Positions 16,592 through 25,871 of a stretch of DNA of 64,000 bases are shown here, piece after piece. Location of the stretch: positions 49,467 to 113,466 of the forward strand of contig NZ_JASJEV010000011.1 of NCBI RefSeq assembly GCF_030067675.1, in the 5' to 3' direction. The notes under the pieces are model-generated. The model was not told the DNA's origin. It saw only the letters and a program-made list of their open reading frames with translations, and made no database searches. Positions within the stretch are counted from its first letter, which is position 1. The number at the start of each line of letters is the position of its first letter. The position numbers were made by a program, and so were the translations under genes. Source of the DNA: Chelatococcus albus (GTDB lineage Bacteria; Pseudomonadota; Alphaproteobacteria; Rhizobiales; Beijerinckiaceae).

Positions 16592-17530
16592 TCACATCTT
16601 GAGCATCGCGCCGACGTTGTCCTTCGTCACCTTGTCGAGGCCGGTGTAGATGATCTCCGGCACCTTCTCCCCCTTCTTGAGGGCAAGGAGGGTATCCATG
16701 GACTTCTCGCCCATCTCGAAGGGGCGCTGGCCGACCAGCGCGTTGGCATAGTCGTCCTTCAGAAGCTCGAGCTGCACCTTGAGGGTGTCGGCGACGACGA
16801 GGGTGAACTTGCCGTCGGCCATGTCCTTCCTGTAGCGGTTGGCGAAGCCCTTGAAGCCCTCCGGCGCAAACATCGGCCAGCCGCCGACCGGCACGATCGC
16901 CGACAGGTCTGCATTGGCGGTCTTGAGGTCCTGCATCTGCTGGACGGCGAGCGTCACGTCGTCGTTGCAGAAGGTCGGCGAGCCGGCGACTTCCGTCCAC
17001 TTCGAGCCCTTGAGCGCCTCGCGCACGCCCTCGACGCGCTCGGCGAGGTTCTTCGCCGCCGGGCCGCCGGAGATCATGGCGTACTTGCCCCCGTCCGGCC
17101 GCAGCGTCTTCAGCATCTCGCCAAGCGCCAGGCCGAAGTCCTTGTTGTTGGTGCCGACATAGGCCGAGCGGGCGGAGCCGGGGGCATCCGCATCGAAGGT
17201 GATGACCGGGATGCCGGCATCGACCGCCGCCTTGATGACGCGGGTCGCGGCCGGAACGTCGGAAACGGAGATGGCGAGCCCGTCGACCTTCTGCGTGATG
17301 AAGTCCTGGATGATCTGGGCCTGGGTCGCCGGCTCGTGCTCGACGGGACCCTTGTAGATGCACTCGACGTTGCCGAGCTCCTTGGCGCGCTTCTGGCAGC
17401 CGTCGCGGGCGAGGTCGAAGAACGGGTTGTTCATGGCCTTGGGCACGACGGCGAAGCGGTATTTCTGCTGTGCCGCGGCGGGAAGGGCGAGGGCGACGAG
17501 CCCCACGGCCGCCAGGATCCACCTCTTCAT
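16592..17530 (-). CDS. Sugar ABC transporter, periplasmic binding protein (system A)
   Basis: This is a 312-aa type I binding protein with a signal peptide ending PAAAQ near residue 21. Ribose-binding-family segments include VPKAMNNPFFDLARDGC, DGLAISVSD, IPVITFDADAPGSARSAYVG and AIVPVGGWPMFAPEG. A strong AAGGAGG lies 7 nt before the ATG. It is the third gene of system A (ATPase-permease-SBP). It is clearly not a recent duplicate of the system B protein: length and ligand-cleft segments differ, so the two systems should take up different sugars. Confidence 0.9.
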   Translation of the reverse strand: MKRWILAAVGLVALALPAAAQQKYRFAVVPKAMNNPFFDLARDGCQKRAKELGNVECIYKGPVEHEPATQAQIIQDFITQKVDGLAISVSDVPAATRVIKAAVDAGIPVITFDADAPGSARSAYVGTNNKDFGLALGEMLKTLRPDGGKYAMISGGPAAKNLAERVEGVREALKGSKWTEVAGSPTFCNDDVTLAVQQMQDLKTANADLSAIVPVGGWPMFAPEGFKGFANRYRKDMADGKFTLVVADTLKVQLELLKDDYANALVGQRPFEMGEKSMDTLLALKKGEKVPEIIYTGLDKVTKDNVGAMLKM

Positions 17531-17604
17531 GACGTTCCTCCTTGCATGCGCTCGTTCGGTCGTTGTGGCGCGCTGCTTCCAGGCACGCCGGCGCGGGATG
17601 CGTG

Positions 17605-18656
17605 TCACCCCGCGCGGCGTGTTCTGAACTTGTCGACGAGGACGGCGAGAATGATGATGCAGCCGACCAGGGCCTTCTGCCAGTAGGCGTTGACGTTCGC
17701 GAGCACGAGGCCGTTGCGGATGACCTCGATGAGCACGCAGCCGATGACGGCACCGACCGGCCCGCCCACGCCGCCGGCGAGGTTGGCGCCGCCGATGACG
17801 GCCGCCGCGATGATGTTGAGCTCGTAGCCATCGGCGAGATTGGCCGGCGCCGACCCGAGCCAGCCCGACATGACGATGCCGTTGAAGCCCGCCGCGAGCG
17901 CGCTCAGCGTGTAGACCGCGATCTTCATGCGCGCCACCGGCACGCCGGTAAGCTCGGCTGCCTTCTCGTTGCCGCCCACGGCGAAGACGTAGCGCCCCCA
18001 GGCCGTGTGGTGCAGCACGAAGCCCATCAGGCCCGCAAGAAGCACGAGATAGATGAAGGGCGCTGGAATGCCGAAGAGATCGCCCGAGGTGAGGCCGTAG
18101 AACAGGTCGGCGTCCGACCCGGCGGGATAGCTGCCGCGGCCGTTCGAGACGACGTAGGAAAGGCCGCGCACGATCGACAGCATGCCGAGCGTGGTGACGA
18201 AGGGGGAGAGACCGACCCGCGCGATGAGCACGCCATTGACGAGGCCCACCACGGCTGCCGCGGCGAGCCCGGCCACGACGGCGAGGAGCATCGAAAGGCC
18301 GGGCAGGAGGGCCATGCCCGCCTGGTCGAGCCCCTGCATCGTCATGGAGGTCACCATGGCCGCAAGGCACATGACCGCACCCACCGACAGGTCGATGCCG
18401 CCGGTGATGATGACGAGCGTGATGCCGAGCGTGGCGATGGCGATGAAGGAGAAGTTCTTCGCCACATTGGCGACGTTGCCGGCGCTGAGGAAGGTGGGGT
18501 TGGCGAGCGTCATCGCGACGATGACGACGACGAGCGCGAGGCCGACATAGGCCGTCTGCGAGGCGAAGAAGCCCCGCTGCCACCAGGCGGCGCGGCCGAC
18601 ATTGGCGAAATCGGACGTCTCGGCCGGGCGGCGCGGGAGGGACGAGAGCTCGCTCA

Positions 18657-18657
<1 letters not shown>
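17605..18657 (-). CDS. Sugar ABC transporter, permease (system A)
   Basis: This is a 350-aa CUT2 permease (RbsC/FrcC type) with about 8-10 membrane helices and the conserved TGGIDLSVGAV segment near residues 85-95. GGANLAGGVGGPVGAVIG near the C-terminus is the usual loop. It has a single domain and should dimerise, unlike the fused system B permease. Its ATG overlaps the stop of the ATPase gene by one base (TGATG), showing translational coupling. Confidence 0.91.
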
Positions 18658-19397
<740 letters not shown>

Positions 19398-19500
19398 TCG
19401 CTTTCCTCCCTCGCTCGGCCCTTGGGGGCTCGTGCCGGCCACGGGGGGGCCGCGGGTGCCCGTCGAGGGGCTTTTCCCGTCCATGACGATGACGAAAGCC

Positions 19501-19555
19501 TGATGTCTGCGCAAGCGTAATTTTGCGGAGGACATCAAATTTTCTGATGTGCGCA
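19501..19555. promoter_or_regulatory. Operator-like repeats in the sugar-cluster promoter region
   Basis: ACATCA (19532-19537) and TGATGT (19545-19550) form a perfect inverted repeat with a 7-nt AT-rich spacer. A further TGATGT at 19501-19506 is followed by CTGCGCAA, and the 19545 copy by GCGCAA, giving a direct repeat. Repeats of this kind between a sugar transporter and a divergent dehydrogenase usually bind a LacI, GntR or DeoR-type repressor. No such regulator gene is next to it in this window. Confidence 0.5.
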
Positions 19556-19790
19556 ACTCAACGCTCGTGAAGGTCAGGCGTCGCGCGTTTCCCGGCTGAT
19601 TTCGATTGTTTTCCTTATGAGTATCGACATCGCGGCGGTTGTGGCCCTGCGCTTGCGCATCGTCTTGAACAGGAGTTTGAGGTGCCCATCCCGATGTGGG
19701 CTTGTAAGTGAGGGGGTGTTGCGTGCAGTTTGAGTGACGAACGTCAGATGCGGCGAGCGATGCTCGCCCCGACTCGCGGAGGGCAGGAAA

Positions 19791-20549
19791 ATGGTTGCCA
19801 CCTATTCGGACCTTGCGGGCAGGACCGTGCTCGTCACCGGCGGGGGGACCGGCATCGGCGAGGCGATCGTCCGGCGCTTTGCAGAGCAGAAGGCAAACGT
19901 CGGCTTCATCGACATCAAGGAGCCGGAATCGCGCGCCTTGACGGAGGAGCTGAAGGCCGGCGGCGCATCAGTGCAGTTCGAGCGGGCCGACCTGACCGAC
20001 ATTACAGCGTTGCGCACGGCCGTCGCGCGCATCCGCGAGGTGCTCGGACCGATCACGATCCTCGTGAACAACGCCGCCCACGACGAGCGCCATGCGACGG
20101 AGACTGTGACGCCCGAATACTGGGACGATCGCATTGCGGTGAACCTGAAGCACCAGTTCTTTGCGGCGCAGGCGGTGCTGCCGGACATGAAGGCCGCCGG
20201 CGGCGGCGTCATCATCAATTTCGGCTCGGTGTCATGGATGGTGGGGCAGGGCGGCATGGCCGCCTATACCGCTGCCAAGTCGGCCGTGCTCGGCCTCACC
20301 CGCTCGCTCGCCCGCGACTACGGCCCTCACAACATCCGCGTGAATGCCATCGCCCCCGGCTGGATCATGACGCAGCGCCAGATCGAGAAATGGCTCACCC
20401 CCGAGGGCGAGGCGGAACTCATGCAGCGCCAGTGCCTCAAGCGCAGACTGATGCCCGACGAGATCGCCCGTTTCACGGTCTTCCTGGCGTCCGACGAGGC
20501 CTCGGCCTGCACCAATCAGCAGTATGTGGTGGATGGCGGCTGGGTGTGA
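19791..20549 (+). CDS. Short-chain dehydrogenase/reductase, sugar-dehydrogenase type
   Basis: This is a 252-aa classical SDR. The cofactor motif TGGGTGIG is at residues 17-24, NNAAHD near 88, and the catalytic Ser plus YTAAK near 157-161, giving a complete active site. The C-terminal NQQYVVDGGW is standard. Acidic residues after strand 2 (FIDIKEPE) suggest a preference for NAD. The ATG at 19791 follows GGAGGGCAGG and the fold starts directly. Its divergence from the sugar transporters suggests it oxidises an imported aldose or a related alcohol; this is inference from context. Confidence 0.9.
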   Translation: MVATYSDLAGRTVLVTGGGTGIGEAIVRRFAEQKANVGFIDIKEPESRALTEELKAGGASVQFERADLTDITALRTAVARIREVLGPITILVNNAAHDERHATETVTPEYWDDRIAVNLKHQFFAAQAVLPDMKAAGGGVIINFGSVSWMVGQGGMAAYTAAKSAVLGLTRSLARDYGPHNIRVNAIAPGWIMTQRQIEKWLTPEGEAELMQRQCLKRRLMPDEIARFTVFLASDEASACTNQQYVVDGGWV

Positions 20550-20581
20550 CGCTGCCGAGCCATGCTCAACAACAAAGTAAG

Positions 20582-20598
20582 CATATTACTATAATATG
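20582..20598. repeat. AT-rich palindrome in an AT-rich patch
   Basis: CATATTA and TAATATG form a perfect inverted repeat with a 3-nt centre, inside about 65 nt (20568-20632) of strongly AT-rich sequence that stands out in this GC-rich region. It lies just after the SDR stop. It could be a regulator site, a promoter region for the next gene, or a remnant of foreign DNA. Confidence 0.45.
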
Positions 20599-20817
20599 TT
20601 GAAAATAACCAATTAATACACTTCTATGCAGGTGGTTCGCATGCACCCGCGAGCTCCGTGCCGGCGCATCGGCGGCTTGCGGGGGCGGCGAGGACGCGCC
20701 ATCTATTGAACCGGCTAACGAGCTGGTCGAAGAACTCCGGCCCCGCGTCGGGGAGCGCGCGCGTTCCGACGCCTGTTCGTGCCTCCGAGCCCGACGTATC
20801 ATTGTACGGCGGGGCGG

Positions 20818-22545
20818 GTGACGCATCGTCCCGCCAGGGAGGAGGGTGCCGCCATTTCCGCCACTCTCACGCTCGTCGATCTCCTGGGCGCCGGAGCGCT
20901 GCTCCTGTGGGGCCTGCGCATGGTCAGGACGGGCGTGACGCGGGCTTTCGGCGCGGGGTTGCGCCACTGGATCGGCGTCGGCACGCGCAATCGTCTCGCG
21001 GCCTTCCTCGCGGGTCTCGGCGCGACCGTGGCGGTGCAGAGCAGTACGGCCACCGCCTTGATGACGGCTTCCTTCGCCAGCCGGGAGCTCGTCAGCACGG
21101 CCATGGCGCTGGCCGTGATGATCGGCGCCGATGTCGGCACCAGCCTCGTGGCGCGCATCCTCGCCCTTGACGTCCACTGGCTGTCGCCGGCGCTTTTCCT
21201 CGCGGGCGTCGCGGCCTTCATGGCGAGCGAGGCGAGCCGGCCGCGCGCCGTGGCGCGCGCTCTCGTCGGGCTCGGGCTGATGCTCCTGGCGTTGAAGCTC
21301 CTGGGAGCGGCGACCGAGCCGATGCGCGACTCCCCCCTCATCCGCAGCCTCCTCGCGGCGCTGGGCGAGGCGCCTCTGCTCGCGGTGCTGGTGGCCGCGC
21401 TCCTGGCGATCGTCGCCTCGTCCAGCCTCGCCGTCGTGCTCGTGGTGATGTCGCTTGCCGCTGCCGGGGAGTTGACGCCGGGGCTCGCCGTCGCGCTCGT
21501 GCTTGGCGCCAATCTCGGTGGTGCGGTGCCCCCTTATCTGGCGACGGCGACCTATGGCCCCTCCGCGCGGCGTGTCACGCTCGGCAACCTTGCGGTGCGC
21601 CTGGCGGGTTGCCTTCTTGTCCTGCCGCTGGCCGGCCGCCTCGGGCAAGCGCTCGCTTCCTTCTCCGCGGGGCCGGCGAGCCTCGTCGTCGACGCGCATG
21701 TCGCCTTCAACATGGCATTGGCGCTTCTCTTCCTCCCGCTCGTCGGCGCGCTCGGCGCGCTCGCCCAGAGGGTCTTGCCGGCGCCGCAGCCCGAGGAGCG
21801 CGGGCCGCGCCATCTCGACGAATCGGCCCTCGACACGCCCGCCGTGGCACTCGCCTGCGCCGCGCGCGAGACGCTGCGCGTCGGCGATGTGGTGGAGACG
21901 ATGCTGGCCCGGAGCCTCGACGCGCTGCGCCGCGACGACATCAAGCTGCGGCACGAGATCGCCAAGATGGACGACGAGGTCGACGATCTGCAGGAAGCGG
22001 TGAAGCTCTACCTGTCACGCCTCGGCCGGGACGGGCTGGATGACGCGGACGCGCGCCGCTCCACCGAGATCCTCTCCTTCGCCATCAATCTCGAGCATAT
22101 GGGCGATATCATCGTGAAAAGCCTGCTCGATCTGGTGGCGAAGAAGACGAGGCATCACCTGCGGTTCTCCGACGAAGGCCTGGCCGAGATCGAGGCCCTG
22201 CACGCCCGCACGATGGAGAACCTGCGCATCGCCATGGGAATCTTCATCTCGCGCGACGTGAAGCTCGCCCGTCAGCTCCTCGAGGTGAAGACCGAGATCC
22301 GCGCCCTCGAGCGCACCTCGGCGGAGCGGCATATCGAGCGGCTGCGCGAGGGGCGTCTCGAGACCCTGCAGACGAGCGCGCTCCATCTCGACGTGCTGCG
22401 CGACCTCAAACGCATCAACGCGCACATCACCTCCGTCGCCTATCCGATCCTCGACGAGGCGGGCGAACTGCGTCAGTCGCGGCTGCGGCCGCATCCGGCC
22501 GGGGACGAGGCCGCAGCCCGCTCCGGACGCGCCGCCGCGCACTGA
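20818..22545 (+). CDS. Na/Pi cotransporter-family protein with PhoU-like domain
   Basis: The N-terminal half has two repeated membrane modules with the NptA/YjbB signatures QSSTATALMTASF and SSSLAVVLVVMSLA, and NLGGAVPPYLAT; these proteins export or import phosphate with Na+. The C-terminal ~200 residues (from about LACAARETLRVGDVV) form a helical PhoU-like domain. The start is uncertain: GTG codons at 20779 and 20818 have poor ribosome sites, whereas an in-frame ATT at 20854 has GGGAGGAGG eight bases upstream and gives the usual N-terminus. The coordinates use the 20818 GTG as a conservative choice. Confidence 0.87.
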   Translation: MTHRPAREEGAAISATLTLVDLLGAGALLLWGLRMVRTGVTRAFGAGLRHWIGVGTRNRLAAFLAGLGATVAVQSSTATALMTASFASRELVSTAMALAVMIGADVGTSLVARILALDVHWLSPALFLAGVAAFMASEASRPRAVARALVGLGLMLLALKLLGAATEPMRDSPLIRSLLAALGEAPLLAVLVAALLAIVASSSLAVVLVVMSLAAAGELTPGLAVALVLGANLGGAVPPYLATATYGPSARRVTLGNLAVRLAGCLLVLPLAGRLGQALASFSAGPASLVVDAHVAFNMALALLFLPLVGALGALAQRVLPAPQPEERGPRHLDESALDTPAVALACAARETLRVGDVVETMLARSLDALRRDDIKLRHEIAKMDDEVDDLQEAVKLYLSRLGRDGLDDADARRSTEILSFAINLEHMGDIIVKSLLDLVAKKTRHHLRFSDEGLAEIEALHARTMENLRIAMGIFISRDVKLARQLLEVKTEIRALERTSAERHIERLREGRLETLQTSALHLDVLRDLKRINAHITSVAYPILDEAGELRQSRLRPHPAGDEAAARSGRAAAH

Positions 22546-22863
22546 AGGGCGAGGCCACGCGATGCCCGCCCGGCGCGCAGGTCGTGCGGCCGATGGACGG
22601 CCGCGCGAGGAGCGACGCCCGTGCCGCGCGTTGACAGGCAGGGCTGGCCGCATGCTATATAATTTTATGTTTTTCAAGAATGCTCGCTTCGAGATTGCAA
22701 TATCACGGTGGCACAGCGACCACTGCGATCTCGCGCGCGATGTGACGTCGCAGCGTTAGGCCGGCACTTTCTTAGAGACAATACGAAACGCTGGCTCCTC
22801 TGAGGGGCGCGACCAGCGGGCATGCCTCGGCGATGCCTGCTGGCGGGCGCCCATGTGTGCATC

Positions 22864-23214
22864 ATGTCTTTCCATTGGTTTGTTCTGCTCGCGGCCATCG
22901 CCGTCGAGGTCGTCGCCACGTCGTCTCTGAAGGCGACCGCCGGCGCCGCCTCTCACATCGTCGCCGTCCTGCCTCTCGTGCTGATCGGGCTGTCCTTCGG
23001 GCTGCTCAGCATAGCCTTGCGCGTCATTCCCGTGGCTGTTGCCTATGCCGTCTGGGAGGGGCTCGGCATCATCGGCATCGCCGCCGTCGGCCGCATCCTC
23101 TTCGGCGAGGACCTGTCGGTCATGAGAGCCGTCGCTCTCGTTGCCATCCTCGGCGGCATCCTGCTGCTCGAGCGAGGCGCCGGCTGCGGTGCCGAGCGGG
23201 AAGGGGAGCGCTGA
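22864..23214 (+). CDS. SMR-family multidrug/polyamine exporter subunit (MdtJ-like)
   Basis: This is a ~116-aa small multidrug resistance protein with four membrane helices. The essential membrane Glu is in IAVEVVATSSLK (helix 1), and AYAVWEGLGIIG in helix 3 has the Glu found in MdtJ-type subunits. It is followed after 2 nt by a second SMR gene, so the pair should form a heterodimer. The start at 22864 places helix 1 correctly; an ATG at 22822 is the alternative. Exported substrate is not predictable. Confidence 0.87.
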   Translation: MSFHWFVLLAAIAVEVVATSSLKATAGAASHIVAVLPLVLIGLSFGLLSIALRVIPVAVAYAVWEGLGIIGIAAVGRILFGEDLSVMRAVALVAILGGILLLERGAGCGAEREGER

Positions 23215-23216
23215 CC

Positions 23217-23549
23217 ATGGCTCCCGGTCCTCATGCCGCCGCCTTCACCTGGCTCGCTCTCGCCATCCTCCTCGAAGTCGGCGGCACGCTCTTGCTGAAG
23301 CTGTCCGACGGGTTGCGCCGCCGTCTTGTCGGCGGCGCCGGCATCGCCTGCACGCTCGCGGCCTTCGCCGCGCTCGCCCAGGCGATCCGCGGCATGGACC
23401 TGTCGGTCGCCTATGCCGTCTGGGGCGGGCTCGGGCTCGTCATGACGGCGATCGTCGGCTGGCTCGCCTTCGGCCAGCGCATCCGGCCGGTCGGCTGGCT
23501 CGGCATCGGCCTCGTTGTCATCGGCATCATCGTGCTCGAACTGGCGTGA
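23217..23549 (+). CDS. SMR-family multidrug/polyamine exporter subunit (MdtI-like)
   Basis: This is a 110-aa SMR protein with four helices. The key Glu is in AILLEVGGTLLLK, and AYAVWGGLGLV has Gly where the partner has Glu, matching MdtI-type subunits. GGGGAGCG precedes the ATG, which lies two bases after the partner's stop codon, so the genes are cotranscribed and coupled. It works with the upstream gene as a proton-driven exporter in the inner membrane. Confidence 0.88.
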   Translation: MAPGPHAAAFTWLALAILLEVGGTLLLKLSDGLRRRLVGGAGIACTLAAFAALAQAIRGMDLSVAYAVWGGLGLVMTAIVGWLAFGQRIRPVGWLGIGLVVIGIIVLELA

Positions 23550-23726
23550 AGGCAGAGGCTCATGGCGGGAGCCGCAGGCGAGCCCCGTCATCCGATGGTC
23601 ATCGCCATTTTGCACACGTGTGCTTGACAGGGGATCGGAGTGAATGGAATGAATTTTCCATAGACGAGTGAATAGGCGCGTTCGTTCCGCGATCAGGCGG
23701 GCGAGCCGCGGCCAGGGCGGGGGGAC

Positions 23727-24542
23727 ATGACTGACATCGAACTGCAGAACCGCCTGCTTGCGGCCTGCGCGATCGCCCGTGAGGCGGGGGGCATGGCCCA
23801 GCGCAATTTTCGCGACCGGCCGCCGGGAAAGCCGCTCTCCTTGAAGGGCGCGCACGACTACCTCACCGAGACCGACGCCGAGGTCGAGCGCCTGATCCGT
23901 GCCCGCCTCGCCGCAGCCTTCCCGGCGGATTCCTTCTTCGGCGAAGAGGCGGGCGGCGAATTCGGGCGCAACGTCTGGGTGGTCGACCCGATCGACGGCA
24001 CGTCCAACTTCGCCCGCGGCATTCCGCATTACTGCATTTCCATCGCCTTCGTCAGCGACGGCCGGACCGAGATCGGCGTCATCTATGCTCCCGTGACCGA
24101 CGAACTCTATGCCGCCCGCCGCGGCAGGGGCGCGACGCGCGACGGACGGGCGATCACCGTAAGCGGCGAGACGAATATCGCCCACGCCACGGTAGAGCTC
24201 GGCTGGTCGACGCGGCTGCCGAGCGAGAACTATGCCGATGCCCTGCTGCGCCTGAAACAGGCAGGTGCGAGCGTGCGGCGCGCCGGCTCGGGAGCGCTCG
24301 CCCTCGCCTATGTGGCCGACGGGCGCGTCGACGCCTATTGCGAACTCCACATCAATTCCTGGGATGCGCTCGCCGGGCTGCTCCTCATCGAGGAAGCCGG
24401 CGGCTGGGCGAACGACTTCCTGAGCGGGGATGCCCTGCGCTCGGGCAATCCTGTGCTCGGTTGCACGCCCGCCCTGAAGGACGTGCTGGTGCAGGCGACC
24501 GGCATCTCTCCCGGGCTGTCGGCAACGGCCGCAGCCGGGTAG
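23727..24542 (+). CDS. Inositol-monophosphatase-family phosphatase (SuhB-like)
   Basis: This is a 271-aa Mg2+-dependent phosphatase. All metal-site motifs are intact: GEEAGG near residues 71-76, WVVDPIDGTSNF near 84-95, and NSWDALAGLLLIEEAGG near 210. Family members remove phosphate from inositol phosphates, sugar phosphates or PAP. GGGCGGGGGG precedes the ATG. It lies 177 nt upstream of an AfuABC-like transporter on the same strand, suggesting that it dephosphorylates an imported sugar or polyol phosphate; that is inference from context. Confidence 0.9.
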   Translation: MTDIELQNRLLAACAIAREAGGMAQRNFRDRPPGKPLSLKGAHDYLTETDAEVERLIRARLAAAFPADSFFGEEAGGEFGRNVWVVDPIDGTSNFARGIPHYCISIAFVSDGRTEIGVIYAPVTDELYAARRGRGATRDGRAITVSGETNIAHATVELGWSTRLPSENYADALLRLKQAGASVRRAGSGALALAYVADGRVDAYCELHINSWDALAGLLLIEEAGGWANDFLSGDALRSGNPVLGCTPALKDVLVQATGISPGLSATAAAG

Positions 24543-24719
24543 AGGCATGGGCGGGGGACGGTCGGCGATCCGACCGGGCGCCCGGCGAATTCACAGGGGA
24601 CGGCGGCGCGGATGGTGCGCCGACGCAAGAAAATGCAAGCGCCGGCCGTCGCCGGCGATATGATCAGCCGACAAAACAACAATGCGGCAAAGACCGCGGG
24701 ATCTCTGGAGGAAACGCCG

Positions 24720-25778
24720 ATGTTGATGAGGGAATTGCCCCGCAGGCGCGTGCTCGTCGGTTTGGCGGGTGTCTTCGGCCTCGCCTGCGGCCTGTTCTCG
24801 GCTGCCGGCACCGCTCAGGCGCAAGGCTCGCTGGTTCTCTACTGTTCGGTTCAGGAGGAATGGTGCCGCGCCATGGTCACCGCCTTCGAGCGGGAGACCG
24901 GCATCAAGGTCTCGATGACGCGCAAGAGCTCGGGCGAGACCTACGCGCAGGTAAAGGCGGAGGCGGCCAATCCGCGCGGCGACATCTGGTGGGGCGGCAC
25001 CGGCGATCCCCACATGCAGGCGGCCGAGGAGGGGCTGACGCTCGAGTACAAATCGCCCAAGCTCGCCGAATTGCAGGACTGGGCGGTGCGCCAGTGGGAG
25101 CAGTCCAAGGGGCGCACGGTCGGCGTCTATTCCGGGGCGCTGGGCTTCGGCTACAACACCAACGAGATCAAGGCGAAGGGCATCCCCGAGCCCAAGTGCT
25201 GGGCCGACCTTCTCGGCGCCAAGCTGAAGGACGAGGTGCAGGTGGCCGATCCCAATTCCTCGGGCACGGCCTATACGCTGCTCGCCACCATCGTGCAGAT
25301 CATGGGCGAGCAGAAGGGCTTCGATTACCTGAAGTCCCTGCACAAGAACGTCAATCAGTATACGAAGTCCGGCGCGGCGCCGGCCAAGGCGACGGCGCTC
25401 GGCGAGACGGCGGTCGGCATCGCCTTCATGCACGACATCGTCACCATGGTGGTTGACGGGGCGCCCGTGAAGGTCGTCGCCCCCTGCGAGGGCACCGGCT
25501 ACGAGATCGGCTCCATGTCGATCATCAAGGGCGCCCGCAATCTCGAGAACGCGCAGAAGTTCTATGATTGGGCACTGACGCCGGCGGCCCAGGCGCTCGG
25601 CGCGCAGGCGAAGTCCTATCAGGTGCCGTCGAACAGGACGGCGACCGTGCCCCCGCAGGCGCCGAAGCTCGCCGACATCAAGCTCATCAACTTCGATTTC
25701 GCCAAGTACGGTTCCTCCGAGGAGCGCAGGCGGCTTCTGTCGAAGTGGGACAACGAGGTGAAGAACCTGCCGAAATAG
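24720..25778 (+). CDS. AfuA-like periplasmic binding protein (iron/sugar-phosphate class)
   Basis: This is a 352-aa type II binding protein with a twin-Arg-like basic start (RELPRRRVL) and a signal peptide ending TAQAQ near residue 35. It belongs to the family annotated as ferric-iron binding (AfuA/FbpA), but the adjacent Tyr-Tyr pair that holds iron in FbpA is absent. A His-Asp pair at 238-239 and Glu262 recall the hexose-phosphate site of AfuA as I remember it. GGAGGAA precedes the ATG at 24720. First gene of the transporter; the ligand remains uncertain. Confidence 0.87.
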   Translation: MLMRELPRRRVLVGLAGVFGLACGLFSAAGTAQAQGSLVLYCSVQEEWCRAMVTAFERETGIKVSMTRKSSGETYAQVKAEAANPRGDIWWGGTGDPHMQAAEEGLTLEYKSPKLAELQDWAVRQWEQSKGRTVGVYSGALGFGYNTNEIKAKGIPEPKCWADLLGAKLKDEVQVADPNSSGTAYTLLATIVQIMGEQKGFDYLKSLHKNVNQYTKSGAAPAKATALGETAVGIAFMHDIVTMVVDGAPVKVVAPCEGTGYEIGSMSIIKGARNLENAQKFYDWALTPAAQALGAQAKSYQVPSNRTATVPPQAPKLADIKLINFDFAKYGSSEERRRLLSKWDNEVKNLPK

Positions 25779-25871
25779 GGGGCTCCGAGGCAGGCGAGCG
25801 CCCGCGTCCGGGCTCCGGGGGGTGCCCGATCTGATTGCCTTGGAAGCATCCTCTTGGACATGGAGGGCGGG

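Noticed and set aside
22640..22863. Guanidine-type riboswitch upstream of the SMR pair
   Set aside because: Such switches often control SMR exporters, so I looked for the conserved ACGR-type and GGGACGG-type motifs, but found no arrangement matching a known class.
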